Assembly (NCBI GenBank): GCA_021399445.1
Contig: JAJTUQ010000009.1
Coordinates: forward strand, 823,501 to 887,500
Source of the DNA: Xylogone sp. PMI_703
Lineage: Eukaryota > Ascomycota > Leotiomycetes
Direction: 5' to 3'
DNA: 64,000 nucleotides
Shown here: in pieces, positions 34,453 through 45,512 of the stretch
Position numbering within the stretch: position 1 is the stretch's first letter
How the letters are laid out: each line of letters starts with the position of its first letter
The notes under the pieces: generated by a model
Told to the model about the DNA's origin: nothing
Seen by the model: only the letters and a program-made list of their open reading frames with translations
The model's database searches: none
Made by a program: the position numbers and the translations under genes

Positions 34453-35445
34453 TTACATTAAACTTGCCAGAAATTTGTACACCTCTTTTCTGGTACGTAC
34501 AGCTTCTGGCATCTCCGGCTCCCAATGGTATGCATGCCACATTCCATCAGTGACAAGTAATTCAACCCTATTTGACACATCCCTTAGCTTCCAGCTCAAT
34601 CTCAGACAACCACTTAATAAAGAATCCCGAGTGCCAGTTGTGATTATGGTAGGGGGAAAGCCAGCCTCGAAGTCAGCAAAGACGGGAGATATCAAAGGGT
34701 CTTTTGTATCATATTTGCCGATATAATTTTTTCTGGCTATAGCTGCGACGAAAGTAGGGTGCATAACATCTCTTCCAGCATTTGTAACTGGTGAATCCCC
34801 GCTGGCGCTAAGATCTGCAGCTGGCGTATACAGTACTTGTCCAGCCATCATAGGCAATTTTTGACGCTGTATCAAAACCAAAAGTGAGAGCATAATTTGT
34901 CCGCCGGCTGAAGTAGACATGCCGAAAATATTTTCAGCCCCTAAGCTTATTGCGAGTTCTTTGTAAACAGCAAGGCATTGGTCCCTCGCTATGGGGTATT
35001 GAGCCTCTGGTGCCAACGTGTACTGAACGGAGTAGACTCTGATTCCGAGCTCGGCGGCCATTAGAAGAGCGCTTCTGTCTCTAGCTGTGGCTGCGATAAA
35101 ACCTCCGCCATGAATATTAAACATAAATTTCGATTTCATCTCGGGTTTGATTACAGCGGGATCAATTATTAGAACATCCACGCCGGCGATTGTAGTGTTT
35201 TTGATATGCAGCTGGTGTTTCGCGATGACGGCCTCCTCGATTGGATCTTCCGACTTCGCCCACTGGGAGCGCAAGTTGGGTACATTTCCTGGTCCAGTAA
35301 ACAAGCGTGCGAAAATAGTTGGAAATGGGAACCATGGGATTTTGTTGAGGAAATCTCGTGCTTCCTGGCTGAGAGCCTCGGACTGCCCAGGCGTAACTGA
35401 AGGCATTGGTATAAACTTGTCTGAAAATAAGAATGGAGCGTGCAA
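34453..35445 (-). CDS. Alpha/beta-hydrolase fold-3 esterase/lipase (HSL-like)
   Basis: A single exon of 330 residues. The oxyanion-hole motif HGGGF is at 112-116. The nucleophile Ser179 lies in STSAGG; family members have GDSAGG, so the first Gly of GxSxG is replaced by Ser. The acid residue is in TRDSLLSG (about 278) and the His in WHAYHW (about 308). The likely reaction is hydrolysis of short-chain or aryl esters. ATG 35403 (MPSVTPGQSEAL) is an alternative start close to where homologous enzymes begin. No signal peptide. The changed nucleophile elbow may lower or alter activity. Confidence 0.85.
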   Translation of the reverse strand: MHAPFLFSDKFIPMPSVTPGQSEALSQEARDFLNKIPWFPFPTIFARLFTGPGNVPNLRSQWAKSEDPIEEAVIAKHQLHIKNTTIAGVDVLIIDPAVIKPEMKSKFMFNIHGGGFIAATARDRSALLMAAELGIRVYSVQYTLAPEAQYPIARDQCLAVYKELAISLGAENIFGMSTSAGGQIMLSLLVLIQRQKLPMMAGQVLYTPAADLSASGDSPVTNAGRDVMHPTFVAAIARKNYIGKYDTKDPLISPVFADFEAGFPPTIITTGTRDSLLSGCLRLSWKLRDVSNRVELLVTDGMWHAYHWEPEMPEAVRTRKEVYKFLASLM

Positions 35446-36182
35446 AATAATAGCTTTGTATCGACCTCGGTATATATATTATATCTAAGGGCAGTTCACT
35501 TAGAATCATCTGTATGCGTCATCACATTTTTGTGGCGACCAATAGTTCCGTTATATTGGACAGAGCTCTATCGCCTCGGCTGGTATAAATTAACTGGTTG
35601 TAGTTGTCTTCGCAAACGAAGGCTCCCCTAGTAGATTCACCCCTAGTTCATGTTACATACGAGATATTAGGAAACTTGGTTTTAAGACAATCGATGTTAG
35701 TTACTCGTAGTGTTTCTTAGCGAGAAGCGCATCCTTGCTATTGTACTGACGCTGAATGGCGTTACGGAACTCCGTGCCGCCCCAAATATACGAAGCAGCA
35801 CCTGTTCTAAGCATAAGGATAGATGCTTACAAGATATTCCTTTGCCACCGCCTCCGAACATGCCCCAAATGTTACCAGGAAGCCTCCATCAATTAATATG
35901 GACCACTCATTCCAAAAAGCGGCATATCCACTTTCTAGAGCCTAGCAATTTCCTCTCAGGGGCGTCCGATGGGGGTATGTAGACAAATAGAGAGTAAGGT
36001 CAGATCTGACACTAACTTGATCACCAAAACTAATTTCTCTAGCATGAACGGGCAAAATGAAATCACCGAGTCCGGAAGATCCTGAGTCATTCGTTCTGTT
36101 TTGTTCAACTCATTTAAATAGAGGTCATACCTCATTCTAAGCCCTTTGCTCTACTCGAAATACTCTCGTACAATTCACAGTC
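35446..36182. other. Divergent intergenic region
   Basis: It holds the promoters of the esterase and the SDR. A frame at 35710-35982 starts with a weakly hydrophobic segment but has no other support. Confidence 0.5.
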
Positions 36183-37032
36183 ATGACCCGCGCCGTTCTT
36201 ATTACTGGCTGCTCCGACGGCGGCATGGGAGCAGCACTAGCCATGGAGTTTCACCGACAGGGCGACCGTGTGTTTGCCACAGCACGGAATCCGTTGAAGA
36301 TGGCCTCTCTTAAGGCCGCAGGTATCGAAACCTTGAGCCTTGACGTTGTATCTGAGGATTCCATCCAGGCCTGCATAAACCAAATACGTTCATTAACAGG
36401 TGGTTCACTTGATGTCTTGGTCAACAATGCTGGCAGATATATCAATTGCAGAGGCAAAGGAAGTGTTCGACCTCAATTTCTGGGCAGTCCTACGAATGTC
36501 ACAGGTGTGCCTACCTCTCTTGCAGCAGGCAGCACGAGATAACGGACATGCTCTGCTCGTGAACCAGACCTCAGTCAGCAGCGTGGTGGGAGCCCCCTTT
36601 TTTGGTGCATATAACACGTCGAAGGCCGCAGCAGCAGTGCTCATCCGGAATCTACGGCTAGAGTTGGCCGCATTTGGCATCAAGGTCATTGATCTAAAGA
36701 CTGGTGGAGTGAATACTAATATTCACAACAATGATCCTGTCTGCCATCTACCTTCAAACTCTCCTTACGCCATCTTACAAAGCGAGATTGAGAAGCTCTC
36801 CAAGGGTGACGCCGTCTCAAATATGCAGGACGTAGGAATTTGGGCGAAGAACGTTACTAGTGACTTAAACAAGAACAATCCATCCCATATCATCTGGCGT
36901 GGAAAGTCTGCCACTCAGATCTGGCTCGCCTCGCTTCTGCCTATCACCGCATTGGATTCGACACTGAAGAAACTCGCGAGCTTAGATATGTTTGAAGACA
37001 AGCTAAAGAGGAAGGCTAAGCGATCGAACTAG
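36183..37032 (+). pseudogene. AYR1-like short-chain dehydrogenase with internal deletion/frameshift
   Basis: The first part (36183 to about 36435) reads VLITGCSDGGMGAALA, the Rossmann glycine motif, and LDVLVNNAG. From about 36438 the protein continues in the +1 frame: DISIAEAKEVFDLNFWAVL, then YNTSKAA with the catalytic Tyr and Lys, then LKTGGVNTN. In 1-acylglycerone-phosphate reductase-like SDRs about eight residues separate NNAG from the Asp. Here they are missing and the frame shifts, so a deletion of 3n+2 bases is the simplest reading. No GT-AG intron explains it. As written, the protein ends at 36542. It lies in a GST/esterase/regulator group. Confidence 0.7.
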
Positions 37033-37554
37033 TTGAGGAACATCGAGAATAGAGAGCTGTATATTATATTTCGATTGTGTACTATCATTTAATGGCTGGC
37101 GTTAGCAACTATCAGCCGTTTGAATAGTAAATAATATAACATCAAATAGAGCTGGCATAGTTCAGATCGCAGGTAATTGAAGGCTTACCTACGTTTATGA
37201 TATTTGACTACTATATTTCTTTGTACTTGGCGTCGTGCTCTAGCAGCAGCGGGAAATGCAGTTCCCTGAGGAGGCTTGGCATAAACATCCACTGTAATGT
37301 CCGGTGGAGCCGTCGGCCGACCTACCAGTATTCCCTAGCTTAGAAGTGGGGTGGCCTACTCGGCGAATCATCCTATGCTAAAATCCAACCCTGAAGGGCG
37401 TAAGTTAATAAGTATGGAACATATACGCAAGTGTAGCTGACTTGGCCCCAGAGTTAGAGTCGCGTCTAAACAACTTGTAGGTGGTCGTTAATAAAACACA
37501 CCGCTTCTATAGTGACAAAGAACCCGTAAACGTGGCTATTTGCTATACTGTGCG
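37033..37554. other. Intergenic, no gene seen
   Basis: About 520 bp containing the promoter of the next gene. Confidence 0.5.
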
Positions 37555-39217
37555 ATGACGAAAATAGAGAGTGTTGTTACCTACAATCCATCTCTGGAGT
37601 GGGTAGAAAGCTCTGAACCGGGTTGGAGGAGTCGCGCAAGAGCCCATGTGGTCGCGGAGAGGAGACGCCGGAAATCGTGGGAAGAAGAGCAGTCGATGGC
37701 AATGCTGCTTTCAAGAAGAGTCAGAAATAGGAGTAATTTGGCCATGTCGAAGTCCAAACAGTCAACATGGGACTCTATGCAGGAGATTGTGCGTCCGGAG
37801 TTGCTGGGTGCTGGCCGGAAAGATCCCTTTGCCAAATATCCACTGGCCGCACCAAGTGACGAAGAATTAGAGCTTCTAGATTACTGTAAGTTCTTCGACA
37901 AGCAACAGGTTTTCTTTGCATAGATTTTTATTAGCTAACTATGAGACAACTAGTCTATTGCGTTATTGTTCCGAAGCAGCTCATGCATAACGGTCAAGAT
38001 AGTCGTAACGGACCACTCGCTTCTATCAAGAGTCTTGCTTTCTCTGTTGCATCACAGGACACTGCAGCTTTTCATTTCATTCTCTCTGCGGTGGCAGGAG
38101 ATGTAAAGCGTCGCGGCAAGATGAGCATCGTCACACACGAAATAACTCATAAAATAGTAGCCCTTAGGTTGGTAAATACACGTATGGCTGATGTGGCGTT
38201 GGCGATCTCAGATGAGAATATCTGTGCAGTGGCCATCTGCGCTGGGGTTGAGGTTCGTTGTGTCTCACATGGTCATTCTCCATTGTATATTTTGCTAACC
38301 AGAGAACTGGTTGCATAAGTTCCACTATGGGTATCCCGAAAACTTCATACTTCATATGAGGGGGTTGGAGCAAATGATCAAGATACGGGGAGGCTTAGAA
38401 ACACTAAGACGCAGGAGCCCACTGCTCGAGCTATTTATAACCTGGTTAGCCCCCATTAGGTTGTCTTGTATTCATGGCTATTTTGAATTCCCTAGATCTG
38501 ACCGATAGAGACAGGATCGATTATGCGGGTGCAGCCAGCCTAATCAGTACACGCTGGTTCCCATCATTGCCAGTCGATCCAGAAACTTTGGTTTACTCAC
38601 CCATTGCAATGCGACCACCGAATATAGCAATCTTTAATGATGCAGCAGAACGATGTGATCTGTATCGAGACCTTGTCCGAACCATGAATATTGTTGAGAG
38701 TGTAATAAAGTCATGCTTACACCTCTGCAACGCTACAGTAGGCTGCAGAACCTGTACCACGGTCGGTAATCTTGATCGCGAGCTGTATGAGTTGTTTCTC
38801 CTGCCGGAGCAGTCTACTATCGTTGGCCAGCGTCGTCTGGTCCAAGAGATCTGGCGACTCGCTGCTCTTGTGTGCATCAGCGCTGCCTCGTGCCTATATC
38901 TGACACATCTAAGTAAAGGGAAGGATAAGTTTCTGCAGCTACTTAATCGCCTGCATGGTATTGAGATAGGTGGAGGCATTAAGATAGAAGCACTCATTTT
39001 CTCTCTGGTGAGCGGACAGAGTGTGGAAACAGCAGAGGTTAGAGAGCAACTGAGATCTCTCATAACTATGTCAGTTTCTATGATATGGAACACTTGGAAA
39101 TTCGTCAAGCTGAAACTGCTCTACTTTTTGGTTCAAGACGAAATCTGCCAAGGACCTCTTCAGAACGTATGGAAGTTGAGAATAAAGCCTATACCTTCTA
39201 CCGTACGTGCACTATGA
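37555..39217 (+). CDS. Fungal regulator-like protein without zinc cluster (paralogue of 29768-31576)
   Basis: Exons 37555-37885, 37954-38252, 38305-38444 and 38515-39217 give 490 residues. The N-terminal basic segment RARAHVVAERRRRKSWEEE corresponds to the HVMKDIGKARRKK block of its paralogue, followed by LGAGRKDPFAKYPLA. The helical domain shows NTRMADVALAISDENICAVAI and HMRGLEQMIKIRGGLETL. The last intron (GTTAGC donor, CTGAC branch, ACAG acceptor) restores a Trp codon and is my best of several choices; the others shift the frame. The C-terminal LLYFLVQDEICQGPLQNVW is typical of the family. It is probably a transcriptional regulator of unknown targets. Confidence 0.72.
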
Positions 39218-39776
39218 GGGAGAGCAAATCAATATTAAAGTCGTCACATTAGCCAAATAGGCTATATCTGTTCATGACTTCGGTTCGAAATAAGACGCAG
39301 AGCACCACGGAGAAATGCTAGGGCGAAGGATGGATAGGGTGGATTTATCAACAAAATAAGGTATCCACAATAAGAGGCTATCAGCTTCCACTTCTTTTAA
39401 GTCTTGTAATTAATTTATCTCCTACCAAATGCTTTAAAAAATACATTCTATCAACGTTTAGGGTGTACGGAGCTCATTGACCTACACCACAGAGTGACTA
39501 GAGAGGTAAGGGCTTTTCACTATTCCGAAAGTAACTAATCGTCCGGCCTCAGGCACGTACATTGCCCAACTTAGTCGCATAGGGTGCATTTGCGCTAGGC
39601 CAATATTGGTCAATCCAATGACGTTATTGCAAATAGCGGCATTTACCAACACCGCCTGGGTGTAGACAATTACATTTACTTGCTCGAATACTGGAGGTCA
39701 AACATATGAGCGACAACAAGTTTTCTAAGTTTTAGACTATACTAATTGCAACTAGTGACTGCGGCATTGTATGCAA
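39218..39776. other. Convergent intergenic region
   Basis: No gene, RNA or repeat is seen. Confidence 0.5.
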
Positions 39777-40660
39777 TCAGACATATCGTCCATAATCATC
39801 TAGAAATTGCTGAAAATGCACCGAAAGAGTATATCCCGGTATAACTGTTGCGCGGCGAAGACAATGCACTGCTTGAATAAAGTACCATTCATCCCTCGGA
39901 GGCATGGATACAGCCCCCAGACTGATTTGCGCTTCGGCAGTCTGTCGTCCTCTTAGTCCCGTTCGTACCATATTCTCGCTCGAAACTTACAACAGCGTAG
40001 AGATCACCACTTGGGTTACCTTGGGCGTCAGCAGCTCGAACGGCTCTGGTGAAAAAGTCAACGGCTGCGTGTAGACATCCACGAGCCTCGATATATAATG
40101 GTTCTTGCCGACTAGGGACCGGGTCCAGAGGAATGACATCTCACTCAGAATTGTCATCGGAGCACAGCGAGTGAGTTTTATCACCTGGCTGGCTACGATA
40201 CCAGCTTGAAGAGCCTTTACTTTCCTCCTCGTGTATTTTTGCGAGAATATGTTGGACTCGCAGCAGCCAGTTGTACCCAAGCCCTGTGAGCGTGTCCAAA
40301 TAAGCGTCATAAGAAGTAAATGTGCTCAGTATTTATGTTGTATACCTGTCAAGATCTTAACATTCTCAGGATAACTTTGAAGGACTCGTAACCAAGATGC
40401 TTGACAAAAGTCGGCAATATCCTAAACAACACCAATCTCGGCATCATGGTGAGCGTAATCCTGAAAGGACTGTATAATATGAATTTGATCAGCAAGCCGA
40501 GCCCGTTCGGAGAAGTAATGAAGGTGCTCGAGAGTATCAGCAGCTGAACGTATGTAAGTAAGGTATTTTTGCCATCGGTGCGGGTTATAGGATATCTCTT
40601 CGTTGATAGAGTGCACCCTCTGCATGACTTTCAAAACCAGCTCCTCTGGTTTGTCATCTG
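39777..40660 (-). pseudogene. Relic of a conserved fungal TPR-like protein (C-terminal part)
   Basis: On the minus strand a frame reads SYNPHRWQKYLTYIRSAADTL, QSFQDYAHHDAE, a TAG stop at 40424-40422, then CQASWLRVLQSYPENVKILTG. After a GT-AG intron it reads LGYNWLLRVQHILAKIHEEE, a TGA at 40143-40141, then YIEARGCLHAAVDFFTRAV. After another intron the end is HCLRRATVIPGYTLS...FLDDYGRYV. I recognise this order of motifs from a common unnamed fungal protein family rich in TPR-like helices. The two stops can arise from CAG and CGA by single C-to-T changes. The N-terminal start is missing. Function unknown. Confidence 0.6.
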
Positions 40661-41259
40661 CACTATTTGATTAGCGTTATTGATACCGCGAGAAATCTAG
40701 TTAATAAAATGAAAGGTGATCAGTCTAGAACATTAAGGGGTAACCAGAAAAAGAGGAGACCAATCACGCATTCACTATTCTAAAGTGACGGAAATCGAGC
40801 TTCTGGGGGTTACCGTTGTGTTTTCAAAGGGGTCATACGTTTGATAATCCACATTTCCGATTCTCCGTCTTATGGATCGCGTTGGTGTCAAAGGAGTTCA
40901 CAGAGTAAAAGTTGTGTTGTGTCGAGTGGTTATAGGAATCCCCGTTAGAGATTAACACGAGTCACGCAGACAGCACCCGACCTCAGTATTGAAATGCTTT
41001 AACTAATTGCGGTATTAGCCAAGCCAGCTCACCTACATTTGAGATTGGCGCAGCCTACTGGACGAAGGGTCCTCATCTACTTTTTGATAGATTTGCCGCG
41101 ATATTATAACGAGCTCTTCAAGATAACTTTCCACGCAGTTCTCTATATTTATCAAGCTAAGCAACAATCTCAAGATGTTACAAGTGTCTAGGAATCCAGT
41201 GGCTCGGTTCTCATATTAAAAACCACAGATAAAGTTTCTCCAACCATGCTTCCGATGTC
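40661..41259. other. Intergenic, no gene seen
   Basis: About 600 bp, possibly holding the lost 5' part of the relic to its left. Confidence 0.45.
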
Positions 41260-42289
41260 TTAATTTTGATCACTGATCCCAACCATCTTCAAACTGTCCG
41301 CCCAAAGCCTATCTTCTTTCTCCTGATCATAAGCCCAGGCTGCATACCCCTCATCTCTCGGGTCCGTGATATCCTCTCCTCGAAACAGTCCCATCTCCAT
41401 GCAGCTGCTTAAATATCGGCCCCCTTACCTTCCCACTCCTTACTAACAGCCGCATATACAGTTGTTGCTGCTCCCTGTGCAGCCGTCTTCTCTTTTCTTT
41501 TCACGTCCGGCAATTCCCATACACGTTCTATGATTTCGCGGACGTGGGTCTGCAAGCCTGATCGTATTCCACCCGGGTGTAAACTAAGTGCATGTAGGCC
41601 TTGAGAACCAAAGTACCTATCAATCGCGTTGGCCATGTATATATTTGCCGTCTTGCTTTGTGCGTAAGCTTTAGCAGGGTCATAGCCCTCGCTGAAGTTG
41701 TAGTCGTTGAAGCGGACCTCACCTAGACGATGCCCAAACGACGACACCATCACCACACGAGAGTTGTAATCTTGTGTGCTAGAGGCCAGTAAGGCCGGTT
41801 TCAATAGCTGAAACAGGAGAAAATGCGAGAGATGGTTCGTTGCGAATTGTGTCTCATATCCATCACTCGTCAGACCATAAGGTGTTGCCATTACGCCGGC
41901 ATTGCAAACAAGCAGGTTTAACCTATGCTTAGTTTGTTCGAGAAAGTTTCAACGCCATTCCGGATTGAATCAAAGTCGTCAAGTATCATAGGAATCATAT
42001 GGATTGGTGACGTATTTGTAGGATCGCTTTTGAGGATCTGGTCAATAGCAGCTTCTCCTTTAGCTCTGTCGCGGACTGTGATGAACACCGTTACGCCTGT
42101 AGCATGTAGCGCGCGGGCCGTCTCGGCGCCAATAGAGGAACCACCACCGGTGACAAGAACAACTTTATCACTCCATTTCCCTTCAAGATTTTCGTCGTTG
42201 ATTATGCAGAGGGTGGTAGGACGGGCATCATTAGCACCACGTGGGGTTACATGAACTGAATAATATTTTGAAGTTGGTGGTCCGAGCAT
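41260..42289 (-). pseudogene. Retinol dehydrogenase-like SDR with two single-base frameshifts
   Basis: ATG 42289 opens MLGPPTSKYYSVHVTPRGA, then DKVVLVTGGGSSIGAETARAL, the NAD(P) motif. The frame breaks near 41945, where the sequence should pass from NGVETF to LEQTKHRLNLLVCNAGVM; one base is missing next to an A3/T3 run. The second segment carries MVSSFGH, YAQSKTANIYM (Tyr and Lys of the active site) and LHPGGIRSGL. It breaks again at a C5 run (41420-41424) before YLSSCMEMGLFRGEDITD and the end SDQN at 41260. With two bases added the length is 344 codons, normal for the RDH/WWOX-like SDR group. Both breaks are at or near homopolymers, so sequence error is a real alternative. Confidence 0.7.
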
Positions 42290-43470
42290 ACTTGGGATTA
42301 TCCAGTTTAATTAGAATGAACAGTCTTGAATATAGTATTATGAGATTAGAACCGAGATTACAAAATCTATGCATTGGGACCTTTAATAGTCACGTCAAGC
42401 AATCCTCTGCACACCGGTTGCAACCACGAGAAAGTTTGTTTCACCCCTTCCAGCTAGCAACTCAAGAGCGTCATGGTGCCACTTTGGTGACTCAGCTGAG
42501 AGAAATGGAATCCAACAAGCATCTGCGTCTCGTGGTATATACTATTTACGAAGTAGATAGCTTGATGACCCTTTTCTTAATCGGGAATTGCTCTTGCCTA
42601 AACCAGGCCAGATAAAGTCAGGCTCGGGGCCTTTAGATTCCCCGCAAGGCAACATCTCAACTAGGAATACATTAGCAATAGGCAATATGGTGGGTCTGAT
42701 GGAAGTACTGGTACTGGCGTCTCACGGTCAAGTGATGCTTCAGGAGGTCACGACACCTGAGCGTGGCAAGAAATGGTAGGATCCTAACACCTTGGGGAAA
42801 GATAAAGATGTTATACTTGATACATATGGAGATAATGAAAGTGTTGATCATTTGAATCTATGCTTAAGTATCACAAACTTCTACGATGAAGGGGTACAAT
42901 GCCTTGACCTAATTAGTGGGCGATGACCTTCGGCAGGTGATGCTTAATAATCCTTGACCAACATTTATTGCCCTTCTCCATATTAATTTTTAAAGCGAAA
43001 TTATTAGATACAAACAGTACAAAGTAATTAATTGCAAGTCATTGAAATGGAGTTCGCGCTAGCCTGAGATAGGCAAATCCAATGACGTAGTCACCCTGCA
43101 TCGGATGAAGGTGACTTTCAGGGGTATTATTACTGTACATAGATTATTGTTATTGGCTACGGAATTCCGCACCGGACGCACCACCGCATTTAAGCATTCG
43201 GCTAACAGCCTCATAGCTAGGTAGCATTCACATTAACTAGGCCTTGACTGAGTCGACACAGCCTCCGTGTTAAATCAAATTACATATGCTCTGACAACCC
43301 ACATGCTTCCTAATCATCGTTTGTTGCTGGCAATGAGGATTTCAGTCGGCGCCAGTATGTTTAAGCGAGTGCAGGAAAGCTTAAAGGATTAACTCTTTCA
43401 CACCAAATCTCTATGCGGCAGTTAAAAAATGAAGCGAGTATCTATATTGATTAAATAGGCTATTCAGCTT
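42290..43470. other. Divergent intergenic region
   Basis: It contains short frames without motifs (42241-42615, 42588-42779). No repeat or RNA gene is seen. Confidence 0.5.
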
Positions 43471-43480
43471 TATATATAAG
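43471..43480 (+). promoter_or_regulatory. TATA box of the ATP-grasp gene
   Basis: TATATATAAG, 91 bp before ATG 43571. Confidence 0.5.
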
Positions 43481-43570
43481 AGGCACATTTATCGGTAGCT
43501 CTTAAGATATTTATATACAAAGCTGCAGTATTTGCGCGTGCTGATTCAGCTGAGGTTTTAACTATAATGA

Positions 43571-44851
43571 ATGGACTTGGAGATTTTCAAATACGACTCG
43601 ATCGAACCAGGACATTGGCTCGAGGACAAAATGCAGTATCATCTACGAGACGATTTCATCGCAATCGATATTACCAACGATGGGAAACTACCGCTAAGGA
43701 TTGTTGAAGCACTGGGCGGAATAGAAATCGATGGTATTGTTACATTTACACATAGTCTCGTGGTCGCGGCTGCAAAAGCAGCAGAAATATTGAATCTTCT
43801 AACTCAACCGGCTTCCGCATACATCCAAGCTCATGACAAATATAAAGCACGCAAGCTACTCAATCATAATATTCAGATTTTACGACTGGATGATGTACAA
43901 CATTTGGACTACTACGACAAGATTGGAAGGTTAGAATCTCTCCAATACCCTTTGGTAGTGAAACCATGCCAAGGCTCAGGTTCCCGAGGTGTCAAAAGAG
44001 TTAATGACGGTTCGAGTCTGCGTCAAGCTGTGCAAGAACTAGAAAATGATGAAATTTCAAAAAATGGAATTTTAATCGAAACCTATATTGATGGCCCGGA
44101 GGTAGATGCCAATTTTGTTCTTTGGGAAGGGGAAATCTACTTTTTTGAGATTGCGGATAGTTTGCCATGCTCAGCAGATGCAACAGACGCAACTATTTCT
44201 AATACGTTCCTTCAAACTGCTATGGTCCTTCCTAGTCAGCTTGATCCCGAAGAGAGAGAGATGATTAGATCGTCCATGCACAAAAGCCTTCTCCAGCTAG
44301 GATTCCGAACCGGCATTTTTCATGTAGAAGCCCGTATGCGGAATTCATCCATGAATTATAGTAAGATTAATGGTCTCTTAGACCTTGTCAACACTGAGTC
44401 AGCAGTAAACAACCGCCCAGATGTGATTCTGATTGAAGTCAATGCTCGACCACCCGGTTTGCATTGTATTTTCGCAACTGCTCATACTTACGGCGTGGAC
44501 TACTATGGGCTTCACTTACTTCTTGCGCTCAATGACAAGGAACGTGTAATGTCTTTGTCCAAATTCTTTACTTGTCGTGCCCAATATTGGTGCGAAATTA
44601 TATACATTCCTATCTATCGTGACAGAATGTTTGTGCCAGAAAATTTCTGCAAGGAAGTAATTCAGTATCTGTCTACTACGGCTTCACGTGTATCTAAGGC
44701 GGACTGTTTCGGGGCCGGGAAAACGTTGTCACCAGTAAGAGGTCTAGGTTTGATTGCTTATTTCTTGTTATACTCGAGGATAAGCAGAAGAGATGTGTTA
44801 GAGATGGGTGAGCGTGTTCAGGAAATCTCGAAGAGACTCTTAAAGGTTTAA
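43571..44851 (+). CDS. ATP-grasp ligase (carnosine synthase / amino-acid ligase-like)
   Basis: A single exon of 426 residues. A pre-ATP-grasp region (1-85) includes IDGIVTFTHSLVVAAAKAAEIL. DKYKARKLL near 90 opens the ATP-grasp domain. YPLVVKPCQGSGSRGVKRV at 126-144 supplies the ATP-binding Lys and the glycine-rich loop, ILIETYIDGPEVDANF the adenine-side strand, and DVILIEVNARPPG at 284-297 the Mg-binding Glu/Asn. This layout is that of carboxylate-amine ligases such as carnosine synthase and bacterial L-amino-acid ligases, which form a peptide bond through an acyl phosphate. Substrates are unknown. The N-terminal domain is short, so an upstream exon could be missing. The gene is convergent with an amino-acid permease 660 bp away. 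Confidence 0.82.
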   Translation: MDLEIFKYDSIEPGHWLEDKMQYHLRDDFIAIDITNDGKLPLRIVEALGGIEIDGIVTFTHSLVVAAAKAAEILNLLTQPASAYIQAHDKYKARKLLNHNIQILRLDDVQHLDYYDKIGRLESLQYPLVVKPCQGSGSRGVKRVNDGSSLRQAVQELENDEISKNGILIETYIDGPEVDANFVLWEGEIYFFEIADSLPCSADATDATISNTFLQTAMVLPSQLDPEEREMIRSSMHKSLLQLGFRTGIFHVEARMRNSSMNYSKINGLLDLVNTESAVNNRPDVILIEVNARPPGLHCIFATAHTYGVDYYGLHLLLALNDKERVMSLSKFFTCRAQYWCEIIYIPIYRDRMFVPENFCKEVIQYLSTTASRVSKADCFGAGKTLSPVRGLGLIAYFLLYSRISRRDVLEMGERVQEISKRLLKV

Positions 44852-45512
44852 AGTAATTGAACTTTTTAGTTACACTTGAAATCATAACGTTGAATGTCTC
44901 ATATAATAACGGCACTGGTTGTTGAATTTTGTGATAAGACTAACGGTTCTAGCAACACGTGCTAAACATCAATACATACCAAATAAACCATCGGATAACC
45001 CTTAAGCAACCTGGGGGCATTCCCAGAAGTTCCAGTTGTAGTTCTCCTTTCAGAATGGTCCAATATCGGAAGCATCTTTGAGCGGCGGACAATGTTAGCT
45101 TAAGATTCTCAGCATTAATGTATGACCAACAAGCTAAGCTGTGTTTACTACTCGTTATATTGTTTAGGCAAGGAGTGGTCTTCCATCGAAAAATAGCGGC
45201 GGTTGTGTGTAACAGAATGCCTGATCAGACGGCATCTGAGGAGGAATGTCTCCGCTACCCGCTTTCAGTAGAGTGAAAAATAATACTAGTAATTGGTGGT
45301 TATTATCGTGAAATAATTATAAAACTTTCTATACATCATCCAAAAATTCCACAAAATGGAATGAAACAGTCTTATTGATTAATCTTAACTTCTACCATAG
45401 CAAGAGTGAAAGTTAAGCATTTGCAAAGCTTAACATAATTTCACACAATAAGAAGTATGCTCTTTGGTCAGGCTGTCCGACGTTAATCAAGCCCAAAACA
45501 AATTGCGTTAAC
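44852..45512. other. Convergent intergenic region
   Basis: Shared 3' region of the ATP-grasp and permease genes. No gene. Confidence 0.5.
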
